This document shows positions 52,643 to 60,139 of a stretch of 64,000 nucleotides of DNA, piece by piece. The position numbers and the translations under genes are program-made. The DNA comes from Kitasatospora sp. GP82 (GTDB taxonomy: Bacteria > Actinomycetota > Actinomycetes > Streptomycetales > Streptomycetaceae). A model generated the notes under the pieces. The model made no database searches. It was not told the origin of the DNA and saw only the letters and a list, made by a program, of their open reading frames with translations. The stretch covers positions 151,091 through 215,090 of the forward strand of contig NZ_JARZAJ010000014.1 in the NCBI RefSeq assembly GCF_029892105.1. The letters are read 5' to 3'. Every line of letters begins with the position of its first letter. Positions within the stretch are counted from its first letter, which is position 1.

Positions 52643-53479
52643 ATGCCGCTGGAGTGGTCCGGTCTGTCCCCCGAGCTGTTGCTGGTCATCGACCGGGACA
52701 GCGGCGAGCCGCTGCGGTCCCAGCTGGAACGCCGGGTACGGGACGCGATCCGGACCGGGCGCATGCAGGCCGGCGAACGGCTTCCTTCCTCCCGTGAACT
52801 CGCCCGGATGCTCGGGCTCTCGCGTGGGCTGGTACAGGACTGCTACGCCCAGCTCCAGGCCGAGGGCTACCTCGTGGCACGGGTCGGCTCCGTGACCCGG
52901 GTGGCGGCTGGCGCAGGCGTTCCGCCGGCTCCTGCCCCCAGCCTCCGGCCGGGGGTACCCCCTTCACCGCCCGAGGCACACCGGCGCCTGGTGGCCGACT
53001 TCAGGTGGGGCGTCCCGGATCTGAGCAGCTTCCCACTCACCGACTGGCTGTGGGCCATGCGCGAGGCGGCACGCACCATGCCGGCGTCGGCGCTCGACTA
53101 CGGCGACCCGCGCGGCAGCGCCGAACTGCGCGAGGTCGTGGCCGGATATCTGCGCCGGGTACGCGCCGCCGAGGCGGATCCCGAACGGATCGTGATCTGC
53201 TCCGGCTACGCGCAGGGCCTCGGCCTGGCCCTGCGCGCCCTGGAGGACGTAGCGGCAGCACCCGGGCCGCTTGAGGTCCGGGGGAGAGGCGGCCTCGGTC
53301 GGCGTGTGCGTTCACGAACATCGGTACCTGGGGATGGTCCGAGGCGGGGTGCGGCAGGTCAGATCAGGATGACGACGGCGATCAGTGCGACGAGGGTGAT
53401 CACTGTTGTGGCGGTGATCACGGCGGATCGTGCCGGAGCGAAGACGCCGGCCTCCAGCTGTTCGCCGATGGATCTGTAG
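52643..53479 (+). pseudogene. MocR-type regulator (GntR HTH + aminotransferase fold), truncated
   Basis: The first 75 residues are a GntR winged helix (RSQLERRVRDAIRTGRMQAGERLPSSRELARMLGLSRGLV in parts). The aminotransferase-like domain begins at DFRWGVPDLSSFPLTDW, with LDYGDPRGSAELREVVAGYL and IVICSGYAQGLGLALRALED. Family likeness ends near base 53260, about residue 205 of an expected 460-480. The rest of the frame runs antisense through the DUF202 gene to 53479. The PLP-binding Lys is lost. A palindromic element interrupts the linker in frame at 52934-52962. Confidence 0.82.
52934..52962. repeat. REP-like palindromic element, copy 2
   Basis: Contains GCCTCCGGCC flanked by CCCCCA and GGGGG and then TACCCCC, matching the element at 6045-6076. 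Here it is inside a reading frame, in the Pro-rich linker of the MocR protein, adding about 10 residues without a frameshift. Confidence 0.55.
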
Positions 53480-53706
53480 CGCACTGTCCCATAAGCGCTG
53501 ACCAGCAGGCCGGCGAAGATCAGGATTGCCCCGGCGACCACGGCGTGGACCCCCCGGTGCGGGGCGAACTTTGCGACGGCCACGCCGAGTGCTGCCACGC
53601 TGATGCCGGTCCGCAGCCATGCCAGGTAGGTCCGCTCGTTGGCCAGGTGATCCCGGGCACGGCTACCGGTGTTGGGAGGGGCGTCCTTGGGAAACTCACG
53701 GCTCAT
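53359..53706 (-). CDS. DUF202 (YidH-like) membrane protein
   Basis: 115 residues, three transmembrane helices. The signature RDHLANERTYLAWLRTGISVAALGVA at about 18-45 is the DUF202 hallmark, with the later ILIFAGLLVSAYG and VITLVALIAVVIL. Function unknown. It starts at ATG 53706 with GGGAGAG upstream, 22 bases after the stop of the preceding gene, as the last gene of a four-gene operon. Its 3' end overlaps the antisense tail of the MocR remnant. Confidence 0.9.
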   Translation of the reverse strand: MSREFPKDAPPNTGSRARDHLANERTYLAWLRTGISVAALGVAVAKFAPHRGVHAVVAGAILIFAGLLVSAYGTVRYRSIGEQLEAGVFAPARSAVITATTVITLVALIAVVILI

Positions 53707-53728
53707 CTGTCTCTCCCGTGGTCCGAAG

Positions 53729-54796
53729 TCAGCTCTGGACCTCGTTCAGACGCATGCCCGGAATGGCGAGATCGCCACCGATCAGGCGCGCCTGGAAGAC
53801 GGTTGCGTCTTCGAACACGAGTGTCCGGTCGGGTGAGCTCGGCGCGGCGGCATCCGGACCGTAGAGCCACTGCGGGACGGAGTCCGGGGCGATGGTGACG
53901 GTGCGCTTCTCCGGTAGTGGGCCGTCCCCCAGTCCGGTGATCGTGCCGGACAGTTCCTCCGCGTACATCGTCACCGAATCGCCGGCCAGGGTTGAGGTGC
54001 TACCGGGGTCGCCCTGAAGATGCCAGGTTGCGCTGTCCCGCTTGATCGCCAGGTCGAGGTCGCCGACCGCCACCGACCGGGCGGTGAACTTCAGCACCGG
54101 CCTGGGTCCGGTCGAGGTCACCACGGTCACCACGTCGAGGACACTGTCGCGGAGTACGAGCCTGTGCGCGTTCAGGTTCCAGCGGCCTCCCGACATCCCC
54201 ACGGACGCCTCGTCCGTCGGCGCGCCCGGGGTGACGGGCTTTCCGGGACCGGCGGTGCCCGGCCGCGCTGCGGGAACGGAGCTCGGGCGAGCCGTGGCAG
54301 TCCTGGCGGCACCCTTCGGTGCGGGCGAACTGCATGCAGGACTCGCAGTGCCCGCACCGCGCACCCCGCCTTGGGCCGGGATGTCCGCGACGACCGACCC
54401 CGAGGCGTGCGGCAGCGGCTCCTCGCGACCTGGCACGGCGCTCGCTGACGGGGTGCCCGACGCCGATGCCAAGGGGACCGGGGCCGGCTGCGGTCGGCCT
54501 GGGGCGGAGTTCGCGGCAGCGGGGCAGTCCTCTCCGAGGTACGCGTCGGCGGAGCCGGAGCGGGCCGCGACGATGCCGCGAGGGGCCGGCTGCCCGGCTG
54601 CGGACAACGCCTTCGTCGGAGCCGTCGCGGCCAGGAGCAGTGCCGCCGGTACAGCGGTCAGTGCCAGCAGACTGCCTACCGGTCGCTGCAACCAGCTGAA
54701 CGGGTCGGCTGTCGGCAACGGGTCAGGGGCACCGCCGGGGCAACCTGTGCGCGGCGCACCATCGGTCCGGCCGGCCCGAGTACCGTCACTCCCCAC
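53729..54796 (-). CDS. Membrane-anchored protein of the DUF6230/DUF6114 operon
   Basis: 355 residues. One hydrophobic segment at about 38-60 (VGSLLALTAVPAALLLAATA) serves as a signal or anchor. A long Pro/Ala/Ser/Gly region with three Cys follows to about 200. The C-terminal 150 residues (LNAHRLVLRDSVLDVVTVVT, VLKFTARSVAVGDLDLAI, TMYAEELSGTITGL, FQARLIGGDLAIPGMRL) form a beta-rich domain that in streptomycetes goes with DUF6230/DUF6114 genes. The GTG at 54796 overlaps the stop of the DUF6114 gene by 11 bases, so it is coupled. Function unknown. Confidence 0.78.
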   Translation of the reverse strand: MGSDGTRAGRTDGAPRTGCPGGAPDPLPTADPFSWLQRPVGSLLALTAVPAALLLAATAPTKALSAAGQPAPRGIVAARSGSADAYLGEDCPAAANSAPGRPQPAPVPLASASGTPSASAVPGREEPLPHASGSVVADIPAQGGVRGAGTASPACSSPAPKGAARTATARPSSVPAARPGTAGPGKPVTPGAPTDEASVGMSGGRWNLNAHRLVLRDSVLDVVTVVTSTGPRPVLKFTARSVAVGDLDLAIKRDSATWHLQGDPGSTSTLAGDSVTMYAEELSGTITGLGDGPLPEKRTVTIAPDSVPQWLYGPDAAAPSSPDRTLVFEDATVFQARLIGGDLAIPGMRLNEVQS

Positions 54797-55313
54797 CGTG
54801 ACCCTCGCTCACGGAGTTGGCCGGGGCCATGCCCTGTGCCTGCATGTACGGCACTGCGGCGCATCGGTCCTCGGCGGCCGCCGAGGGCGCGTAGGTCTCG
54901 CGGGCTTCGCTCGGCGGAGCCCAGGCGCACGCCAGTGAACCGCCGATGAGAGCGGGGAGCAGGCCGAGGAGGAAGCCGCCGAAGTTGGCGACCGGAACGG
55001 AGATCAGGGCGAGCAGGATCGTCGCGACTCCGGCGAAGACCCGCATCTGCGGCTGGAGCCACAGGGTGATGCCCAGGACGACGAGCAGGATCCCGATGAC
55101 CAGTGATCCGGCTCCGGCGGTGGTGGACAGTGCCAGGGGCAGCCCTGCCAGGGTGAGGTGGGTGTAGGGGAAGTACATGATGGGGGCGCTCGCCGAGCTG
55201 GTCAGCAGTCCGGCCCAGAAGGGGCGGGTGCCGCGCCAGACTCGGAATCTCTGCCGTGCTCCGGCGATGTTGCCGAGCAGCCTGGGCAGGTCATCAGTGG
55301 TCGGATTCATCAC
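54786..55313 (-). CDS. DUF6114 membrane protein
   Basis: 175 residues with four transmembrane helices. RPFWAGLLTSSASAPIMYFP, then GIALVVLGITLWLQPQMRVFAGVATILLALISVPVANFGGFLLG, less the first residues, shows the DUF6114 pattern (FWAGL..., QPxxRxFAG, NFGGFLLG). A tail of about 40 residues with two Cys follows. GTG at 55313 lies 8 bases after AGGAG; an ATG directly follows it. It is the second gene of the operon, 46 bases after the DUF6230 gene. Confidence 0.85.
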   Translation of the reverse strand: MMNPTTDDLPRLLGNIAGARQRFRVWRGTRPFWAGLLTSSASAPIMYFPYTHLTLAGLPLALSTTAGAGSLVIGILLVVLGITLWLQPQMRVFAGVATILLALISVPVANFGGFLLGLLPALIGGSLACAWAPPSEARETYAPSAAAEDRCAAVPYMQAQGMAPANSVSEGHGGE

Positions 55314-55359
55314 GCTGGCAGCTCCTGGTCCGCGCCGTGTCCGGTGGTGCGAGGCAGGG

Positions 55360-55986
55360 TCAGAAGCACTCGTTCTTGCCGGCCTTGAGTGATGCGTGCA
55401 GGCCTGGCAGGTCGATGGTGCTGGCCGAGGCCGCGACCCCGGTGGCGCGCACGTTGGTCAGCGTGGCCGAAGTGCCCTGCAGTGCGAAGCCGTTGGGGTC
55501 GAAGAACGGGGATTCCCGGTCGCCGCGGCTGATTTCTCCGGTGGTGAGCGAGCCTGCGGCGATACCGAGGTCGACGTTGTGGAGGACGGCCTGGCTGGCC
55601 CGTTGGACGGACGTGTCCAGGAAGAGGTTCTTCACCCTGGCGGGCGTTCCGTCCTCGCCGCCGGTGAGCCTGAGCGTGTAGGGGCCGAGTACCGGGACCT
55701 GGATGACCACGGACTGGCACAGTGCTTCGATCGTCGCGGACCTGACTCCCGTGACCAGGACCGGAATATGGTCACCGTTCCTGGTCACGTCCACCATGCC
55801 GTAAATGCTCAGGCCCTCACCGGTCAGTGTTCCCGCGGCCGTCTTGAACTCCTCGCCGGAGATGAAGAACGAAGCGGCCAGGGCTCCCTGGGCCAGGCTG
55901 ATGGCGACGGCGGAGGCAGCCGCCATGCTCGGTAGCAGTACGGCGGCGAAGCGCCTCCAACGGGTTCCGCCGAGATCTCTGGGCAT
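55360..55986 (-). CDS. DUF6230 secreted or surface protein
   Basis: 208 residues. Basic N-terminus (TRWRRF), one hydrophobic export segment (about 13-40, LLPSMAAASAVAISLAQGALAASF), then a beta-rich domain with FFISGEEFKTAAGTLTGEGLSIYG and SIVLEALCQSV-like strands, ending in a Cys two residues from the C-terminus (KNECF). This is the DUF6230 pattern, found with DUF6114 in streptomycetes. GGAGAAGGAAGG precedes the ATG at 55986. As first gene of the operon it probably sets expression of the surface or membrane complex formed with the next genes. Confidence 0.85.
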   Translation of the reverse strand: MPRDLGGTRWRRFAAVLLPSMAAASAVAISLAQGALAASFFISGEEFKTAAGTLTGEGLSIYGMVDVTRNGDHIPVLVTGVRSATIEALCQSVVIQVPVLGPYTLRLTGGEDGTPARVKNLFLDTSVQRASQAVLHNVDLGIAAGSLTTGEISRGDRESPFFDPNGFALQGTSATLTNVRATGVAASASTIDLPGLHASLKAGKNECF

Positions 55987-56133
55987 ACCCTTCCTTCTCC
56001 TTCGACGCGGAGTCACCTTCCGGTAGGCACGCCTGCCGGTGGTGCGCCTGGGCGCAGGACATCCGGACCGAATTCCGGCGACCGCTCCCGAAGGGCAGCA
56101 GGCGACCGCGCCGCAGCAGCGGAACTTCATCAC

Positions 56134-56780
56134 CGAAAAAGCGAGTACCTTTTCCGGCCTGGAAGCCGGACAGGTTCGGTGACCGCCGGTCGACGCTTCT
56201 GCATGTCACGTCCTGACCGACTGCTGAAAGCCGATGACAGCCCGACACGGCCGATCATCAGGCACGCGAAGTGGCCGCGCAAGTCTGGCGCCGAGCCGTT
56301 GCTCCACGCCACTCAATCAGCCCATCTCGACCAGCCCGCGACGAGCCGTGCCACGGAATTCACGTTCCGATTCGACCCCGCCCGCGCCGACGGATATTCC
56401 CCATAAGGCTGGCGCTGGTAATTATTATTTACATTCCTCGGGGCGCTACCGGTCGGGCCGCAGGGAGTGCCAGGTGCTGTCGGGCAGGATGCGCGCGGCG
56501 GTCGCCTCGCCCCGTTGTTGCCGAGGAGACACAGGCGCACTACCTCTACGCCGGTGGAGTCGTGCACACGGGCAGGTCCGGGGCGCGTGCCATCACCTGG
56601 CCTGACGTTGCCCAGCTCAAGACCTCTACCGGTGCCGCGACCAGAGCGACGTCGGCAAGGTCATCGGCTACCGGCTGGAGGCCGGCGACGGCACGTCCGC
56701 GCGTCGCTGCCGTAGCCACTCGAGCAACGATCTGAAAATGGCAGCCAACCGGAATGCGGCGAGCCGTGCCTGTGCTTGGG
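56134..56780. other. 650-base region with a decayed gene
   Basis: Between the DUF6230 operon and the XRE-type regulator gene. Bases 56395-56430 are AT-rich. A frameshifted coding remnant is seen on the plus strand at 56520-56740; the remainder shows nothing recognisable. Confidence 0.45.
56520..56740 (+). pseudogene. Fragment of a membrane-protein-type gene, frameshifted
   Basis: One frame reads ETQAHYLYAGGVVHTGRSG and AITWPDVAQLK; the next frame continues LYRCRDQSDVGKVIGYRLEA and GDGTSARR. Together they resemble the 'YLYxxGLVxR...W.dV..L' segment seen in some streptomycete membrane proteins with a PH-like domain. Start, end and membrane part are missing. Confidence 0.4.
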
Positions 56781-57680
56781 TCAGCTCGTCTCGGCCCGCT
56801 TCTCCCGGTGAGTGCGGGTGGCTGTGCCGGGGGTGGTGAGGCTTCCGAGGAAGTTCAGGGCTTCCTCGGCGGGGCTTCCGGGTGGGGCCGTGTAGATGAC
56901 CAGGAGGTGGTGGGCCGCTCCGGGGGCCTGGAAGGTCTCGTAGTGGAGCGTTATGTCCCCGACGACGGGATGGCCGAATCGTTTGGGTCCATGGGTCTTC
57001 TCGTGCACGTGGTGGCTGGCCCACAGGGTGCGGAAGGTCGGGCTGCCGAGCGAGAGTTCGCCGATGAGGCGGACGAGTTCCGGGTCGTGCGGTTGCCGTC
57101 CGGCGGCCATGCGCAGCATGCCGACCGTGGTGCGGGCGGCTTCGTCCCAGTCGAGGTGCACCCGGTGTGCGTGGGGGTCCAGGAAGATCCTGCGGGCCAT
57201 GTTGCGTTCGCGTGGCGCGAGCTTGGGGAAGTCGGCGATCAGCGCGGCGGCCAGGTGGTTCCAGGCCAGCACGTCGTTGCGGTCGTTCATGATCACGGCT
57301 GGCGTCGTCGGGATGGCCTGGACCACCTGGCTCAGCGCGTGGCGCAGGGTCTCGCCCCGCGCGGTGACGGTCGCGGTCGCGGTGGTGCGGCGGGGCGGCC
57401 GGGCCAGGTCGTACAGGTGGGCGCGCTCGGCGGAGCCGAGGCGCAGTGCCCGGGAGAGGGCGTTCAGGACCTCGTCGGAGGGGCGGTCGGCGCGGCCCTG
57501 CTCCAGCCGCACGTAGTAGTCGGTGCTCAGTCCGACCAGCTCGGCGACCTCTTCGCGGCGCAGCCCGGGCACCCGTCGGCGGCCGGTCGGCTGGAGACCG
57601 GCATCGGCGGGCGATACCAGGGCACGCCTGGCCCGGAGGTAGTCGCCGAGGCTGTCGGTGATCATGATCATGTCGGCCAT
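56781..57680 (-). CDS. XRE-family regulator with MmyB-like ligand domain
   Basis: 299 residues. N-terminal HTH at about 10-85 (RRRVPGLRREEVAELVGLSTDYYVRLEQGR, in which RREEVAELVGLS and YYVRLEQGR are the core). MmyB-like PAS-type domain at about 105-280 (IPTTPAVIMNDRNDVLAWNHLAAAL, FTFRTLW-like ASHHVHEKTHGPKRFGHPVVGDI). Such regulators usually control a neighbouring dehydrogenase or efflux gene; the divergent MFS gene 112 bases away is the likely target here. The ligand may be a fatty-acid-like molecule. Confidence 0.92.
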   Translation of the reverse strand: MADMIMITDSLGDYLRARRALVSPADAGLQPTGRRRVPGLRREEVAELVGLSTDYYVRLEQGRADRPSDEVLNALSRALRLGSAERAHLYDLARPPRRTTATATVTARGETLRHALSQVVQAIPTTPAVIMNDRNDVLAWNHLAAALIADFPKLAPRERNMARRIFLDPHAHRVHLDWDEAARTTVGMLRMAAGRQPHDPELVRLIGELSLGSPTFRTLWASHHVHEKTHGPKRFGHPVVGDITLHYETFQAPGAAHHLLVIYTAPPGSPAEEALNFLGSLTTPGTATRTHREKRAETS

Positions 57681-57792
57681 GCGTCCCAGTATGGCGGTGC
57701 TGCCGGGGCCGCGGCGGGCCGAAGGTGGCCCTGTGATTCCCAGGGAACGCGGGTCTCTTCATCCGATGGTGAGGCTCGCGAAGCATCGAGGC

Positions 57793-59400
57793 ATGCCCTC
57801 TTCTTCCTCTCTCGACGGCTCGCGTCCCTCTCTTCACGGCTTGCTGCGGCCCGATCCGGCTCGCGCGGGAAGCACCGGGGGTCCCGGCGGTGCTCCGGCC
57901 GCCGTGCCGATCCCGAGCCGACCCTCGGACTCCGACGGACGCGGCTTCTGGCCCACGGTGGTCGCGGTCGCGTCCGCCAGCGTGATGCTGCCGTTCTCCG
58001 TGACCGGGGCAGCGGTGGCGCTGCCGAGCATGACGGCGCACCTGGGCTCCTCGGTCGGCACCGGACAGTGGATGCTGAACGCTTTCAACATCACTTTCGC
58101 CGCACTGCCTCTCGCGGCCGGAAGCCTCGCCGACCGGGTCGGCCGACGGCGCGTGCTGCTGACCGGCATCGCACTGGTGGGCGCGATGTCCCTGCTGGTC
58201 GCGCTGGCGCCCTCGATGGCCGTGGTCGATGCGGCCAGGGCCGTCCAGGGCTGCGGGGCGGCGGCCGTGCTGGCCTCGGGAGCGGCGGTGCTGGCCCATT
58301 CCACGTCCGGGCGGCGCCGACAGCTGGCCTTCGGAATCCTGGGCACCTCCTTCGGCTCCGGCCTGGCGATCGGCCCGCTGGTCGCCGGGGCCCTGGTCGA
58401 AGTGGCCGGCTGGCGATCGGTGTTCGTCCTGGTAGCGGCCATGTCCGTGCCGGCCTGGCTGTGCGCGACCCGGGCCCCGGAATCCCTCAACCCCGACCAG
58501 CCCGCCCTCGACCTGGCCGGTCTCGTCACCTTCACCGCCGGGCTGGCCTGCCTGTCCTTCGCCTTCGTCCGAGCCGCCACCGCCGGCTGGGCCGCACCGA
58601 GCACCCTGCTCCTGCTCCTGGCCGCTCTCGTGCTGGTCGCCCTGTTCGCGGTGGTGGAGATCCGTCTGGCCGACCGGGCGATGTTCGACGTCCGCCTGTT
58701 CCGCAGGCCCGAGTTCCTCGCTGTGGTCTGCCAGCCCTTCACCGTCACCCTCGGCTTCGTCGTCCTGCTGGTCTACCTGCCCGCCTACCTCCAAGGCGTC
58801 GGCGCCCGCACCACCTTGGCCAGTGGCCTGCTCCTGTTGCCGATGACCGCCCCGGTGCTGGTCCTGCCGCTCCTCGCCGGCCGCCTGGCCGCCCGTACCT
58901 CGGTGCGGACGGTGCTGACCTGCGCCTCCGCGCTGATCGTGGCCGGGGCACTGCTGCTGGCCACCCTGCACAGCAACGGATCATGGCTGGCGTTGGCGCT
59001 GCCACTGCTGCCTTTCGGCGTCGGGGTGGGACTGGCCTTCGGGGTCATGGACAACGCGGCCGTCAGCACCGTCCCGGTCGAGAACGCGGGAGTCGCCGCA
59101 GGCATCTTCAACACGATGCGCATCACCGGCGAATCCGTCGCCGTCGCCGGCGCCGCCGCCTGGCTCACCACGCTTACCGCCGCACAGCTGCGCCGGAGCG
59201 GCCTGGGCGCCACGCCCGCGGCCCGACTCGCCGGACAGGCCGTTCAAGGCCAGGCGGCCGGAACGCATCACGCGGCCCTGGCCGCCGGCTTCAGCAGCGC
59301 CTTCCACACCCTCGGCTTCGGCCTCGCGGCCCTGTCCACCGTCGGCGCGGTCCTCACCTACCTCGCGCTCGCACCCCAGCGCGTCCCGTCAGCCCGCTGA
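57793..59400 (+). CDS. DHA2-family MFS efflux transporter (14 helices)
   Basis: 535 residues. Complete DHA2 set: QWMLNAFNITFAALPLAAGSLADRVGRRRVLL in parts, with motif A GSLADRVGRRR, motif C region SFGSGLAIGPLVAGALVE, and the later RLFRRPEFLAV and LPMTAPVLVLPLLAGRLA. The N-terminal 45 residues are polar and unusually long. The ATG at 57793 follows a GAGG. It exports drugs or metabolites with protons. It is intact, unlike the second DHA2 gene at 33394. Its 3' end overlaps the convergent TetR gene by 12 bases. Confidence 0.9.
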   Translation: MPSSSSLDGSRPSLHGLLRPDPARAGSTGGPGGAPAAVPIPSRPSDSDGRGFWPTVVAVASASVMLPFSVTGAAVALPSMTAHLGSSVGTGQWMLNAFNITFAALPLAAGSLADRVGRRRVLLTGIALVGAMSLLVALAPSMAVVDAARAVQGCGAAAVLASGAAVLAHSTSGRRRQLAFGILGTSFGSGLAIGPLVAGALVEVAGWRSVFVLVAAMSVPAWLCATRAPESLNPDQPALDLAGLVTFTAGLACLSFAFVRAATAGWAAPSTLLLLLAALVLVALFAVVEIRLADRAMFDVRLFRRPEFLAVVCQPFTVTLGFVVLLVYLPAYLQGVGARTTLASGLLLLPMTAPVLVLPLLAGRLAARTSVRTVLTCASALIVAGALLLATLHSNGSWLALALPLLPFGVGVGLAFGVMDNAAVSTVPVENAGVAAGIFNTMRITGESVAVAGAAAWLTTLTAAQLRRSGLGATPAARLAGQAVQGQAAGTHHAALAAGFSSAFHTLGFGLAALSTVGAVLTYLALAPQRVPSAR

Positions 59401-60030
59401 GCAGGGCGGCTCGATCAGCGTCTCGATTCCGGCACAGAGCAGCCGCAGGCTGCGGCTGAACTTCTCGTCCTGGTCGTAGGCGGACGCGGCGGCGACGGTC
59501 ATCGGAAAGCGCTCGTGGATGTCGGCGCCGTCCTGGGCGCTGATGGTGAGGGCGGGCGGCTCGCTCTGTTCCTGGAGCACGAATCCGGTGATGTGACTGA
59601 GCAGCGTGTCGGCGGCGATGCTGCGGTGCTCGTCGGGCACCCCGGCGTCGCTCAGGGTCTGCAGCAGCCGTTCCATCAGCGACAGCGCTCCGGTGCTGAG
59701 TACTTTCGGGCTGTCGGCGAGCATGATCGCCCCGCCGGGGTGCTGCCTGATGCTCTGACGCAGTGTGAGGGCCTGCGCCTCGACCCTGGCTCTCCAGTCG
59801 GCCCGGTCGGGCAGTGCGGCCAGTGCGGCGCTGCCCGCGTCGTACGCCTGCCCGGCCACCCGGTCCGCCATCAGCTGGAGCAGCGCGCTCTTGCTGGGCA
59901 CGTGGTAGTAGAGGCTTCCGGCGTGTGCGTCGAGTCGCTCCGCCACCTGTCGCATGGACAACCCGTGGTATCCGGATTCGGCGAACACGGCCATGCCCGC
60001 GTCGATGATCCGGTCTGCGGTCAGCTTCAT
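59389..60030 (-). CDS. TetR-family transcriptional regulator
   Basis: 213 residues. The HTH is LTADRIIDAGMAVFAESGY then LSMRQVAERLDAHAGSLYYHVPSKSALLQLM, in which LSMRQVAERL and GSLYYHVPSKSALL are diagnostic of the TetR subgroup with a TetR_C domain. The C-terminal ligand domain runs from about 80. A perfect palindromic operator lies just upstream of its start, between it and the chimeric membrane gene, so it should repress both. Confidence 0.93.
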   Translation of the reverse strand: MKLTADRIIDAGMAVFAESGYHGLSMRQVAERLDAHAGSLYYHVPSKSALLQLMADRVAGQAYDAGSAALAALPDRADWRARVEAQALTLRQSIRQHPGGAIMLADSPKVLSTGALSLMERLLQTLSDAGVPDEHRSIAADTLLSHITGFVLQEQSEPPALTISAQDGADIHERFPMTVAAASAYDQDEKFSRSLRLLCAGIETLIEPPCSAG

Positions 60031-60053
60031 GGGGCTCAGCCTAACGGGCGATT

Positions 60054-60070
60054 TTCAAACAGTGTTTGAA
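60054..60070. promoter_or_regulatory. TetR operator
   Basis: TTCAAACA and its exact complement TGTTTGAA flank one base (17 bases in all), 24 bases upstream of the TetR start. A weaker version occurs near 60107-60121, closer to the divergent gene. Sites of this size and place are usual for TetR proteins. Confidence 0.7.
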
Positions 60071-60139
60071 TCTTGGTGCCGCCGTCGCTAGAGTCGCCAT
60101 CAGCAAAATCAAACGGGGTTCGAAGGGGGGTCGGTGGCG

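Noticed and set aside
56668..58971. A 767-codon open frame on the minus strand, antisense to the XRE and MFS genes.
   Set aside because: Composition is Gly/Arg/Gln-rich and lacks any domain; it is a typical shadow of high-GC genes, and the genes on the other frames have clear families.
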